Positions 1 to 7,693 of a DNA stretch of 15,691 bases are shown piece by piece. Source of the DNA: Planctomycetaceae bacterium. GTDB lineage: Bacteria > Planctomycetota > Phycisphaerae > Phycisphaerales > SM1A02. Location of the stretch: the NCBI GenBank assembly GCA_002737585.1, contig NSIA01000024.1:7080-22770 (forward strand). The letters run 5' to 3'. Made by a program: the position numbers and the translations under genes. The notes beneath the pieces were generated by a model. It had not been told where the DNA came from, did no database searches, and saw only the letters and a list, made by a program, of their open reading frames with translations. Every line of letters starts with the position of its first letter. Within the stretch, counting starts at the first letter, position 1.

Positions 1-287
1 TCGGGCGTGATCTCCACCGCGTAGGTCACGGAGGTTGAATTGCGCACGCGCCCACCACGCAGCTCGGTCAGTGATTGCCGACCGCGTTCCACGACCCGCA
101 CCGTGGCACCGGGAATTTCTGGAGCGACCGGCGGCTTTACATCACTCGCGTCGGTGACTTCAATGGTCACCAGGAATGGGGTGCCTTCATACGCGTTCCC
201 CTCCGGCATGCGGAATTGTGCATCGCCCGCCGCAACGGTTCGCAGCAGGGAGAGGCACAGGAAGATGGCAATGATCGTGGCACGCAT
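1..287 (-). CDS. batD: BatD-family protein, N-terminal part (cut by window edge)
   Basis: This is the beginning of a secreted protein; its ATG is at 287 and it stays open to the left edge, giving about 95 visible residues. Residues 1-20 form a signal peptide (MRAT, then a hydrophobic stretch ending in VAAG). The mature part starts DAQFRMPEGNAYEGTPFLVT and continues as an Ig-like beta-strand segment, as BatD proteins do. BatD is normally a large periplasmic protein anchored by a C-terminal membrane segment and is usually the last gene of Bat operons. It follows the TPR (BatC-like) gene after only 8 bases, which fits the gene order moxR to batD. The assignment rests on position plus the signal peptide and the early beta-rich motif, because most of the protein lies outside the window. 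Confidence 0.8.
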   Translation of the reverse strand, partial: MRATIIAIFLCLSLLRTVAAGDAQFRMPEGNAYEGTPFLVTIEVTDASDVKPPVAPEIPGATVRVVERGRQSLTELRGGRVRNSTSVTYAVEITP

Positions 288-295
288 GTGATTGG

Positions 296-1525
296 TCACC
301 AGTCCTTGATCGGCTTGCGGCCGCGCGCGGCTTCGGCTTGCACTTTGCGTTCTTGCGCAGCGCGCCGTTCACGTTCGCGATCGCGTACCGACTGCAGAAG
401 GCGATCGGCCTGATCCTTGGTCATTTGACCATCCTTTGCCTGTCCGGGCTCACCGGGCTGTGGCTGCTCGGGAGGCTGCTGGTCATCCGGGGACTTGCCG
501 TCCTTGTTTGGCTGTTCCTTTGGATCTTGCTTGTCTTTGTCGTCCTTGTCCTTGTCACCCTTGTCCTTGTCACCCTTGTCTTTCTTGTCGTCCTTGTCCT
601 TCTTGTCGCTCTCGTCCTTCTTGTCGCCCGGATCTTGCTTGTCGTTCTGATCTTGCTTGTCGTTCTGATCTTGCTTGTCGTTCTGATCCTGCTTGTCGCT
701 CTGATCTTTCTTATCGCTCGGATCTTGCTTGTCGCTTTGATCCTGCTTATCGCTCTGATCCTGCTTGTCGTCCTTGTTCTCTTTGTCGTCCTTCTTCTGC
801 TTCTCGTCCTGCTGCTTCTTCAGTTCCTCCAAGGCACGAACGAGGCGCAGGCTCTGCTCAGCATTGGCGCGTGACTCCTGATCATTGGGATCCGCATAGG
901 CCGCGTCCTTGAAGCCACCAAGACTCTTGTTGGCATCCGCAATTGCTTGCTTCAAGGCTTCCGGATCGATCGCTGCCTCTTGGCCTTCTGTGGGCTCGGT
1001 ATCTGCTGCAGCGCGTTGCGTTTCCAGCATGCGTTGCGCTGCTTCTGCTTGTGTTCGGGTGGCGCTGTAGAAACTGGCAGCGCGGTTGTACAGGCTTGAG
1101 GCGCTCAATGCGGCGTCCGTACGTTCACCGTTGGATGCTGAAGTACTCGCACGAGCGAAGGCCTTTGCTGCATCCTGAAATTTGCCCGCCTTGTATAGAG
1201 ACACGCCCAAGTTGTAAGCCGCGTCAGCGGCATCTGGTCGTGCGGCAAGCGCGGCTTCATAGGCCGCGGCTGCACCCGCAAAGTCACCGCTCTTGAGCGC
1301 AACCTCGCCTGCCCGAGCTGCGCTGTGAAAGTCGACGGGTTCCGCGGCGCGCTCGGGCGCACGCTCCGCCGCAGCCCCTGGCGCGATCGTTGGCGCATCC
1401 TGTGGCGTAGGCGTCTTCACACCAACCGGCCCACTGGATGGACGCTGCGCAGGATTCGCTTGAGCGCCTACGGGAACGGTGATGCTTGCAGCGAGTAGAA
1501 GTGCGATGGACATGTTTCGATTCAT
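296..1525 (-). CDS. batC: BatC-like TPR protein with Lys/Asp/Gln repeat tail
   Basis: A 409-residue exported protein. I chose ATG 1525 because it forms an ATGA overlap with the batB stop, has GGAGGG upstream, and begins with a signal peptide (MNRNMSIALLLAASITVPVG, then AQA). A longer reading from 1612 would bury this signal inside BatB. Residues 30-65 are a Pro/Ala-rich linker. Residues 66-130 hold tetratricopeptide repeats (for example GDFAGAAAAYEAALAARPD and NLGVSLYKAGKFQDAAKAF), and a further helical pair lies near 205-240. Residues 240-350 are a highly charged low-complexity tail built from DKQDQS-type hexapeptides. The C terminus (about 360-409) is helical and basic. In Bat operons a TPR protein of this kind sits between BatB and BatD and is thought to be a periplasmic scaffold. 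The charged tail is longer and more regular than I would expect for the family. Confidence 0.85.
   Translation of the reverse strand: MNRNMSIALLLAASITVPVGAQANPAQRPSSGPVGVKTPTPQDAPTIAPGAAAERAPERAAEPVDFHSAARAGEVALKSGDFAGAAAAYEAALAARPDAADAAYNLGVSLYKAGKFQDAAKAFARASTSASNGERTDAALSASSLYNRAASFYSATRTQAEAAQRMLETQRAAADTEPTEGQEAAIDPEALKQAIADANKSLGGFKDAAYADPNDQESRANAEQSLRLVRALEELKKQQDEKQKKDDKENKDDKQDQSDKQDQSDKQDPSDKKDQSDKQDQNDKQDQNDKQDQNDKQDPGDKKDESDKKDKDDKKDKGDKDKGDKDKDDKDKQDPKEQPNKDGKSPDDQQPPEQPQPGEPGQAKDGQMTKDQADRLLQSVRDRERERRAAQERKVQAEAARGRKPIKDW
631..774 (-). repeat. Tandem 18-base repeat, eight contiguous units, in batC
   Basis: Eight back-to-back 18-base units start with GATC at 631, 649, 667, 685, 703, 721, 739 and 757 on the plus strand. 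The first three are identical (gatcttgcttgtcgttct) and the rest differ at one to four bases. Read on the minus strand they encode the hexapeptide series DKQDQN/DKQDQS/DKQDPS/DKKDQS, so the repeat is in frame with batC. More degenerate copies encoding DKKDES, DKKDKD and DKKDKG continue at about 540-630. The near-identity of neighbouring units suggests recent slippage or unequal exchange. Confidence 0.95.
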
Positions 1526-2571
1526 TGCGGAACGCCCTCCGCTTTCGGTGCGCGGCGCGCAGGAATCATGCTGCTGACCAAGAGAACGATAAACGCCAGA
1601 CCAGCAAACCATTGAAAGCGCGGTGTGCGCCGCGTCACGGTTGCGTCTTCAAACTCCTTGCGCTCCAGTGCGCCGACCGTTTGCGCATACGCACGCGCCA
1701 TGTCAACGCGACCAGTCCCGGCAGGAATAAACGCGCCACCGCCGGCGAGGGCCGTTTCGCGCAGGATGCGTTCGTCCAACTTGGTCCACACTTCTTGTCC
1801 ATCGAACACCAAGTACCGCACCCCGTCCTTGCCGCGTGACTCTGGAATGCGCGCGCCTTCACGCGAGTCGCCAATGCCAATCGCATAGACGTGGACGCCA
1901 TCCTTCTCCAACACTGCCTTGGCAGTGGCCACCGGATCAGCCTCGCCGTCGTCCAGATCTTCGCCGTCAGAAATGATGATGATGGCACGGCTGCCTGCCG
2001 ATGCAGGCGGGAAACTCGCGGCCGCAAGGGCGATGGCATTTGCCAATGCAGTACCACCGCGCGCACCGGAGAGTGGCACCAGTTCCGCCAGCGTGGTGCG
2101 GAACGCGCCGTAATTCAGTGTGAGCGGGACGCGCATCGCAGCAGTACCCGCAAACTCAATGAGACCGATTCGATCCCCGCCCAGCGACTCCACGGTTTCC
2201 TCCACAAATTGCCGGGCGCGTGAAAGGCGATCAGGCGTCGCATCTTGCGCGGTCATGGAGCGGCTCACGTCCATCACAAAGAAGACGTCAGCGCCGCGGC
2301 GCTTTACTTCTTCCACTTGCGCACCCCAACGTGGATCCATGAGCGCCGGAACCAGTGCGGCCAATGCCGCCACCGTCAGCAGCGCACGGACAAACGGGCG
2401 CGCCGAATTTGCACGCGGTGCGATGGTCCGCAGAAGCGGTGCATCAGCGAAAGCAGCCATCGCGCGCGCGCGACCGCGGGTCCTGATCAACACCAGAGCA
2501 AGCAGAGCCAATACCGCCCACACCCAGTTGAGCGCCGCTGGATTGGCAAATGTGAAGTCCATGGGATTCAT
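1522..2571 (-). CDS. batB: BatB, membrane-anchored von Willebrand A protein
   Basis: A 349-residue membrane protein. ATG 2571 is preferred: it overlaps the batA stop as ATGA and has GGAGGA eight bases upstream. A GTG at 2586 would add five residues. Two N-terminal membrane segments lie at about 15-30 and 60-78 (WVWAVLALLALVLI and VRALLTVAALAALVPAL). A vWA domain spans about 90-290, with the metal-ion-dependent adhesion site complete: DVSRS (D101, S103, S105), the Thr of GGTA (T174) and the Asp of SDGED (D202). A final membrane segment near 322-340 is followed by a short basic tail. BatB proteins are paired with BatA in MoxR-linked operons and are thought to present their vWA domain outside the cytoplasmic membrane. 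Its stop overlaps the batC start. Confidence 0.9.
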   Translation of the reverse strand: MNPMDFTFANPAALNWVWAVLALLALVLIRTRGRARAMAAFADAPLLRTIAPRANSARPFVRALLTVAALAALVPALMDPRWGAQVEEVKRRGADVFFVMDVSRSMTAQDATPDRLSRARQFVEETVESLGGDRIGLIEFAGTAAMRVPLTLNYGAFRTTLAELVPLSGARGGTALANAIALAAASFPPASAGSRAIIIISDGEDLDDGEADPVATAKAVLEKDGVHVYAIGIGDSREGARIPESRGKDGVRYLVFDGQEVWTKLDERILRETALAGGGAFIPAGTGRVDMARAYAQTVGALERKEFEDATVTRRTPRFQWFAGLAFIVLLVSSMIPARRAPKAEGVPQ

Positions 2572-3653
2572 GGCAACATCCTCCACCGTGTCTGCGCCAG
2601 GAGGAGTTCCGCCGCGATCAGGAAGAAGGCAATCAACAGCAACGGAGCGATACGCACGCCAGCAATGTCAGAACCTTCCACGGCCAGATCGCGGTACTGC
2701 AAGTAGCGACGCTGTTCCGTGGTGGTCTTTTCAAGTCGATTGATGGTTTCATAAATAGACTCCAAGCTGTTGGAATCCGTCGCCCGGAAGTACTGGCCGC
2801 CAGTAAGTGATGCCATCTCTTTCAAGAGTTTCTCATCAATGTTCACCGGAACTGGTACCAGCCGAGTGCCACCGAACGGCGTTTGCATGGGGTAGGGCGC
2901 CTCGCCGATGGTGCCCATTCCAATGGCGTACAGGGTGATTCCGTACGTCTGGCAAATCTCAGCAGCAGTGGTGGGTGCAATGTCGCCCGCGTTGTTCTCA
3001 CCGTCCGTCAGCAGGATGATCACCTTGCTCTTTGGCTTGGGAAGGTCGCCGCCGCGCTCGGTGGCATCACGGAGGCGCTCTGCAGCAAGCGCTACCGCTT
3101 CGCCGATGGCGGTGCCGTCTTCGCCGCGATTGCCAGCCACGGCAACATCCTCAAGCACCTGCACCAGGTAATCATGATCAAGCGTCAGCGGGCACAGACT
3201 GTCCGCGTAGCGGGCGAACGCAATAAGCCCAATCAGGTCGCCGGGGCGACCATCAAGTCCACCTCCGCCAAGAATGAACTTCCCCGCCACTTCTTTCAGT
3301 GCTGTCAATCGGTCCGCGCGCTGGCCATCCTTCTGAAAGTCCATCGCCAGCATTGAGCTTGATCGATCGACCACTATCTCAATGGCTACGCCTTCCACGT
3401 ACACACGCGTTTGCTCGTTGGCCTTGATGGGGCGGGCCATGCACACCGCCAACGTTGCTAATGCCGCCATCCGTAGCACCAATGGCAACCACCACGTGCG
3501 TGAAACAAATGTTGCTCCCGCTGCACGCAGCGGCGCCACCGAAGGGAAGCCGATGGTTGCACGCCAACGGGGACGCGCCACCGCAATCCACGCCAGCGGC
3601 ACCGCCAGCAGCAAGAGAAGCCACCACACGCTCCCCTCATGGAATCCGTTCAT
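2568..3653 (-). CDS. batA: BatA, membrane-anchored von Willebrand A protein
   Basis: A 361-residue protein with membrane segments at about 8-26 and 55-73, a vWA domain at about 88-320, and a C-terminal membrane segment near 338-356. The metal site is intact: DRSSS (D96, S98, S100), T181 in EDGTAIGEAV, and D217 in LLTDGENN. The TDGENNAGD motif and the following ITLYAIGMGT strand are typical of BatA. The start at 3653 overlaps the preceding gene as ATGA. The family belongs to the Bat cluster first linked to aerotolerance in Bacteroides; its molecular role is unsettled, but it is regarded as a client or partner of the MoxR ATPase. Having BatA directly followed by BatB matches the standard gene order. 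Confidence 0.92.
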   Translation of the reverse strand: MNGFHEGSVWWLLLLLAVPLAWIAVARPRWRATIGFPSVAPLRAAGATFVSRTWWLPLVLRMAALATLAVCMARPIKANEQTRVYVEGVAIEIVVDRSSSMLAMDFQKDGQRADRLTALKEVAGKFILGGGGLDGRPGDLIGLIAFARYADSLCPLTLDHDYLVQVLEDVAVAGNRGEDGTAIGEAVALAAERLRDATERGGDLPKPKSKVIILLTDGENNAGDIAPTTAAEICQTYGITLYAIGMGTIGEAPYPMQTPFGGTRLVPVPVNIDEKLLKEMASLTGGQYFRATDSNSLESIYETINRLEKTTTEQRRYLQYRDLAVEGSDIAGVRIAPLLLIAFFLIAAELLLAQTRWRMLP

Positions 3654-4732
3654 GGTTCCCCCTCGCTTGGTGGCGGGGCGGTCCGCTCCACAAATCCGCG
3701 CATGGCAGTGAGCGCGTGTGCGCAGGTGTCGGATGCGGGGCGCGCGGCGGCAAATTTCACCATATCCGCGCTGCGTAAGAATGCGCCAAGTGTTCGTTCA
3801 TGTTCACCGGCCAGATCAGGATGGTGCGCCGCTTGGCTCAAGAATTCCTGCGTGGTTTGATCGGGCGCTGCAATCTGATAGCGCCGCTCCACGTAGGTGC
3901 GCACAACATCAGAGAGCCGCACAAAGAACCCTTCCACATCGCCGCGCTCGGGGAGCCGTTGCGATTCCAACAGGTCAAACTCGCGGCGCGCCCATTCGCC
4001 GGGCGCAACCAGAGCCACCATGGGCTGCTGCGTTGGGCGACGCATGAGCCACCACACGAACGCTCCCGCCGCTACGGTTGCGCCAGCAGCAATGGCCCAC
4101 CACCACCACGCGCGCGTGTCAATCTCCACGGGGCCGCGGATCTCCGATGCAAGTTCAGTCAGCGGAAGCTCGCTACCAATGAGCGATGTCAGTGTGACGC
4201 TGGTTGCTGGAACCGTTGCGGTGGTCTTTGTTCCGTCAGCACTGGTCATCGAAACGGTGATCGCAGGAATCTCAAGTGGACCTGCCTCCCATGCCACCAG
4301 TTCTGCAACAATGCCTGCTTTGCCCGCGCTTGCTGGTTGGCTGCGCGACGGTCGCACATCAAATTGCCCGAACGTGCTGCCAATCTCCGGAAGTTGCAGT
4401 GACATCCCGTCCGGCGCAATGACAGCGATCTGCATGGTGATGGGTGCGCCTGTTTGCCACTGTTGCGCATCAACTGTTCGCACCACGCTGAGTTGGCCCT
4501 CTTTGACTTCCTGCCGCACACGCGTTTGCGCGGGTGCGCGCTCCGTAGCGCGGCCGGTCGCACGTGGAGCAACCGCCGGATCTTGGGCGAACGCCGCTCC
4601 ACTTGATGCGAACGTCGCCGCGCTCGACGCGAACGCCGCTCCGCTTAAGCCAAACGCCGCGCCGCTCAAGCCGAACGCCCCCGCGCTCCAGCCGAGCACC
4701 ATGCTGACCACGATCGCGCGCGACTTCTTCAT
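3650..4732 (-). CDS. DUF4381/BatD-like membrane protein of the Bat operon
   Basis: A 360-residue exported protein with one membrane span. The ATG at 4732 overlaps the DUF58 stop as ATGA. It opens with an extended signal region (MKKSRAIVVSMVLGW) followed by four heptapeptide-like repeats, GLSGAAF, GLSGAAF, ASSAATF and ASSGAAF, ending AQD. Residues 70-200 form a beta-rich extracytoplasmic domain (for example APITMQIAVIAPDG and GPLEIPAITVSM), resembling a BatD Ig-like module. A Trp-rich membrane segment lies at 208-230. The C-terminal 130 residues are helical and cytoplasmic (REFDLLESQRLPERGDVEGF, then RTYVERRYQIAAPDQTTQEF), the pattern of DUF4381/DUF4129-like tails. A DUF4381-type gene between DUF58 and BatA is a common operon layout. 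The exact domain family is my assignment from pattern and position. Confidence 0.75.
   Translation of the reverse strand: MKKSRAIVVSMVLGWSAGAFGLSGAAFGLSGAAFASSAATFASSGAAFAQDPAVAPRATGRATERAPAQTRVRQEVKEGQLSVVRTVDAQQWQTGAPITMQIAVIAPDGMSLQLPEIGSTFGQFDVRPSRSQPASAGKAGIVAELVAWEAGPLEIPAITVSMTSADGTKTTATVPATSVTLTSLIGSELPLTELASEIRGPVEIDTRAWWWWAIAAGATVAAGAFVWWLMRRPTQQPMVALVAPGEWARREFDLLESQRLPERGDVEGFFVRLSDVVRTYVERRYQIAAPDQTTQEFLSQAAHHPDLAGEHERTLGAFLRSADMVKFAAARPASDTCAHALTAMRGFVERTAPPPSEGEP
4587..4691 (-). repeat. Five tandem 21-base units in the signal-peptide coding region
   Basis: Five contiguous 21-base units begin at 4587, 4608, 4629, 4650 and 4671 on the plus strand, with the pattern gcgaacgccgctccgcttaag and variants. 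They are in frame and encode the GLSGAAF/ASSGAAF heptapeptides that follow the hydrophobic core of the signal peptide. The last units recreate an A-x-A signal peptidase-like site (AFA). Confidence 0.9.
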
Positions 4733-5634
4733 CGGGCCCTCCGTGCCTCGCGGCGGCGGAAGAACGTAGTGAGTGGCGCTACAAAGTCCCCGCCCGTCTC
4801 CACGCGGATCGCTTCCGAGCGCAGCTTGCGAAGCGTCTCATCAAGGAGTGATCCCTCCGCCGCAGCCAGTTGCGCAAATCGATTGCGTACCGCCTTGGAT
4901 CCAAGGTCCACCACCATGCATTCGCCCGTTTCTTCGTCCATGAATTCAGCAAGACCAAGTGCCGGCATCGCATGTTCGCGACGATCACGAATCAGAACCG
5001 GAATCACATCATGCTTCATGCGCGCAATGCGCAGCGCGTCTTCCCATGGCTCGCCGCCCTTCGCTGAGACAGTATTGGAACGCCAATCGCTCACTACAAA
5101 GAGCACCGAGCGCCGACTCAACATGCGAGTGGCCTCAGCAATGGCGCCGCCGATGTCCGTGCCCCGACTACTTGGTTCAAATCCCAAGAGATCACGCACG
5201 ATCCGCAATACATGACGCGAACCCTTGCGCGGCGGGACAACGCGCTCCACTCGATCCGTGAAGCACACAAGCCCCACGCGATCATTGGATCGAATGGCAC
5301 TAAACGCGATGGTTGCGGCAATCTCTGCTGCCAACTCGCGCTTCAGTTGTGCATGCGTTCCAAATGAAAGCGAACCACTGAGATCAACCGCCAGCATGAC
5401 GGTGAGCTCTCGCTCTTCGCGGAACAGTTTGACGTGCGGAAATCCGGTGCGCGCGCTCACATTCCAATCAATAGAACGAACGTCGTCGCCGTACTGGTAC
5501 GGGCGAACTTCTTCGAATTCCATTCCGCGTCCCTTGAAAGCGGAACGGAATTGACCAGCCATCACGTCACTTACCAGGTGAGACGTGCGGATTTCGATGC
5601 GGCGAACCTTGCGAAGCAATTCAGACGTCTGCAT
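4729..5634 (-). CDS. DUF58 domain protein of the MoxR/Bat cluster
   Basis: A 301-residue protein without membrane segments. The DUF58 signature is clear at residues 37-61 (GMEFEEVRPYQYGDD, then RSIDWNVSARTG). A vWA-like fold follows, with D84, S86 and S88 in DLSGS, a GTDIGGAI motif carrying the expected Thr, and VSDWRS carrying a further Asp. DUF58 proteins are almost always encoded next to MoxR ATPases and are probable cytoplasmic adaptors or substrates. Some members are longer with N-terminal membrane segments; this is the short soluble form. It starts 8 bases after the moxR stop, and its own stop overlaps the next gene. Confidence 0.92.
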   Translation of the reverse strand: MQTSELLRKVRRIEIRTSHLVSDVMAGQFRSAFKGRGMEFEEVRPYQYGDDVRSIDWNVSARTGFPHVKLFREERELTVMLAVDLSGSLSFGTHAQLKRELAAEIAATIAFSAIRSNDRVGLVCFTDRVERVVPPRKGSRHVLRIVRDLLGFEPSSRGTDIGGAIAEATRMLSRRSVLFVVSDWRSNTVSAKGGEPWEDALRIARMKHDVIPVLIRDRREHAMPALGLAEFMDEETGECMVVDLGSKAVRNRFAQLAAAEGSLLDETLRKLRSEAIRVETGGDFVAPLTTFFRRREARRAR

Positions 5635-5642
5635 GGCAGTGA

Positions 5643-6644
5643 TCAGGGAACGGGGACATGCTCAAGCAGCGCGCGCACCACATCATCCGATGACTTCTCC
5701 AGCGCTTCGGCTTCATAGCTCAGCCCCAAGCGATGACGGAGCACTGCATGCGCCACATCTTTGACATCTTGTGGAACTACAAATCCGCGGCCGTCAAGGA
5801 ATGCCTTGGCACGCGCCGCTTGTGCAAGCGCCAGCGTTGCGCGCGGCGATGCACCGTATTGCAGCAAGTCTTTCACGGGCACTTTGTAAGCAGCGGGGTC
5901 ACGGCTCGCTACCACCAGGGACACGATGTAGTCCTTGATGCTGTCGTCCACAAAGATCTCATCAACGACCGCGCGCGCCGCGCGAATCTCTTCTGGCTGC
6001 ATCACCGGCTTCACTGAAATCTTTCCAGTGGTGCGCGACATGCGGTCAAGAATCTGCCGCTCCTCGGTGCGCGTTGGATAGGTGATCACAATCTTCAGCA
6101 GGAAGCGATCCACCTGCGCCTCTGGAAGCGGGTACGTGCCTTCCTGTTCAATTGGATTTTGCGTGGCAAGCACCAAGAACGGATCGTCCATCTTGAAGGT
6201 CTCGCCGCCGATGGTCACTTGTCGTTCTTGCATCGCTTCAAGCAGCGCGCTCTGCACCTTGGCGGGTGCGCGGTTGATTTCATCGGCAAGCACAATGTTG
6301 GCGAACACCGGGCCCTTTTTCACGCTGAATTCATGCGTGGCGGGGCTGTACACCATGGTTCCAATCAAGTCGGAAGGCAACAAGTCCGGCGTGAATTGGA
6401 TTCGATGAAACGAAGTGCGAATGGCGGCTGCAAGTGTTGCCACGGCGGTGGTCTTGGCAAGGCCCGGGACACCTTCAATGAGAATGTGACCATTGCACAG
6501 CAGCCCGATGATCAATCCTTCGAGCAACTCATGCTGCCCGACAATGACTTGCTGTAACTCTTGCTTCAGGAGTGCGAAGGGCGGATGTGCCGCCTTGACC
6601 TTCTGCTCAATGGCGCCGATATCGTGTTGGGTGATGGTGGTCAT
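5643..6644 (-). CDS. moxR: MoxR-family AAA+ ATPase
   Basis: A 333-residue cytoplasmic AAA+ ATPase of the MoxR class. Walker A is GVPGLAKT (58-65, K64), Walker B is VLADE (118-122), sensor 1 is at ATQNP (N163), and the conserved VDRF (R180) and GASPRAT sensor-2 motif follow. Length and motif order match typical MoxR proteins. It is the first gene of the Bat operon and probably drives assembly or remodelling of complexes containing the vWA proteins encoded downstream. The ATG at 6644 has only a weak ribosome-binding site. The 52-base gap to the upstream dehydrogenase holds no promoter I would defend, so transcription could start there or read through from the dehydrogenase. Confidence 0.95.
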   Translation of the reverse strand: MTTITQHDIGAIEQKVKAAHPPFALLKQELQQVIVGQHELLEGLIIGLLCNGHILIEGVPGLAKTTAVATLAAAIRTSFHRIQFTPDLLPSDLIGTMVYSPATHEFSVKKGPVFANIVLADEINRAPAKVQSALLEAMQERQVTIGGETFKMDDPFLVLATQNPIEQEGTYPLPEAQVDRFLLKIVITYPTRTEERQILDRMSRTTGKISVKPVMQPEEIRAARAVVDEIFVDDSIKDYIVSLVVASRDPAAYKVPVKDLLQYGASPRATLALAQAARAKAFLDGRGFVVPQDVKDVAHAVLRHRLGLSYEAEALEKSSDDVVRALLEHVPVP

Positions 6645-6696
6645 AGTGTTCTTGGGTTGCGGTCAGAGTGAGTGTTGGGGCGATCAGGATATTCGT

Positions 6697-7566
6697 TCAC
6701 CACCCGTAGGCGTGAACAATGGCCTGTGTGCCAGCGCGTGCATAGCCAGCCTCCGCAAGCGCCCGATAGGTGCGCTCAGCGGCGGTGGCACAGGGCAGGT
6801 CCAGGCCCAAGGCACGCGCTTCATCGAGCGCGATACGAAGATCCTTCAGGAAGTGTTCGATGAAAAATCCGGGTGCGAAGTCAGATTTCAGAATTCGTGG
6901 CGCCAGGTTCGTCAGCGACCAACTGGCCGCGGCCCCGCCTCCCACCGACTGCAGCACCGTCTCTGGATTCAAACCGGCCTTCTTGGCGTAGGAAAGGGAT
7001 TCCGCCATGCCGAGCATGGTTCCGGCAATCAGCAATTGATTGACCATTTTGGTGTGCTGGCCCGAGCCTGCGGGGCCCTGCAGCACCACCGTCTTGCCCA
7101 ACAGGTCCAGAACAGGTCGCGCGGCCTGAAACGCCGCTTCCGTTCCGCCGCACATGATGGAAAGCGTGGCGTTCCGGGCGCCGACATCGCCGCCCGAGAC
7201 CGGGGCGTCGATCGCTCGCGTTCCCAGCGCCGCGCCACGTTCGGCAATCCGCTGGGCTAGGGCGGGGCTGCTGGTGGTGAAATCAATTAAGAGAGCAGGT
7301 GCTTTCGCCGCGCTCAGCGTTCCCTGTGGCCCCAGATGGGTCACTTCAACATCTTCGGGGTAGCCAACCATGGAGCAGACAATCGCTGCCCGCTCAGCGA
7401 CCGCCAGTGGCGATTCTGCCCATTGCGCGCCGGCGGCCAGCAGCGGCTCCGCCCGCGCTCGCGTGCGCGTATGGATGATCAGCGGGTGACCCGCTGTCAT
7501 CAGATGCCTTGCCATGGAGACCCCCATGACGCCCGTTCCGATCCAGCCGATGGTTGCCTGTGCCAT
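6697..7566 (-). CDS. 3-hydroxyisobutyrate dehydrogenase-family NAD(P) oxidoreductase
   Basis: A 289-residue beta-hydroxyacid dehydrogenase. The N-terminal Rossmann fold has GTGVMG (10-15 region, GxGxxG). The substrate-binding signature DAPVSGG is at 120-126, and GSGQHTKMVNQ carries the catalytic Lys (K173). The C-terminal helical domain contains KDLRIALDEAR, also typical. Family members oxidise 3-hydroxyisobutyrate, reduce tartronate semialdehyde (GarR/GlxR) or reduce succinic semialdehyde; the sequence alone does not decide the substrate, so I give no gene symbol. No ribosome-binding site is obvious before ATG 7566. It ends 52 bases before moxR and may share a transcript with the Bat operon, but a functional link is not evident. 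Confidence 0.9.
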   Translation of the reverse strand: MAQATIGWIGTGVMGVSMARHLMTAGHPLIIHTRTRARAEPLLAAGAQWAESPLAVAERAAIVCSMVGYPEDVEVTHLGPQGTLSAAKAPALLIDFTTSSPALAQRIAERGAALGTRAIDAPVSGGDVGARNATLSIMCGGTEAAFQAARPVLDLLGKTVVLQGPAGSGQHTKMVNQLLIAGTMLGMAESLSYAKKAGLNPETVLQSVGGGAAASWSLTNLAPRILKSDFAPGFFIEHFLKDLRIALDEARALGLDLPCATAAERTYRALAEAGYARAGTQAIVHAYGW

Positions 7567-7626
7567 GCCACAAGCCTAGCCGCGCGCCGGTTCGTAGGTG
7601 CCGATAAGCACGAATGACTTTCCTGC

Positions 7627-7654
7627 TTGCGACATCGGCGGGGTCCGCTACACT
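7627..7654 (+). promoter_or_regulatory. Candidate sigma-70 promoter for the 7694 gene
   Basis: TTGCGA (7627-7632) and TACACT (7649-7654) are separated by 16 bases, about 40 bases upstream of the start codon at 7694. The implied leader is about 33 bases and contains GAGGAG just before the ATG. It lies in the 127-base divergent region between the dehydrogenase and the small basic protein. I see no comparably good promoter for the dehydrogenase direction. Confidence 0.5.
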
Positions 7655-7693
7655 ACGCGGCTCGGCGCAGCCTGCCTGCGCGAGGAGAACACT

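Noticed and set aside
631..774. Regular short repeats that might suggest a CRISPR array
   Set aside because: The 18-base units are contiguous with no spacers, stay in frame and encode a hexapeptide repeat inside batC.
338..874. Plus-strand open frame encoding a Leu/Val-rich protein that looks like a membrane protein
   Set aside because: It is the exact antisense of the batC charged repeat; the repeated units produce leucine- and valine-rich codons on the opposite strand. No ribosome-binding site or start context supports it.
1526..1612. Longer N terminus for the BatC-like protein
   Set aside because: It would overlap batB by about 90 bases and place a clear signal peptide internally; the ATGA-coupled start at 1525 is better.
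3897..4769. Long open frame on the plus strand opposite the DUF4381-like gene
   Set aside because: It is antisense to a well-supported gene with signal peptide, membrane span and overlap junctions; its composition is Ser/Thr/Ala/Pro-biased as expected of a shadow frame.
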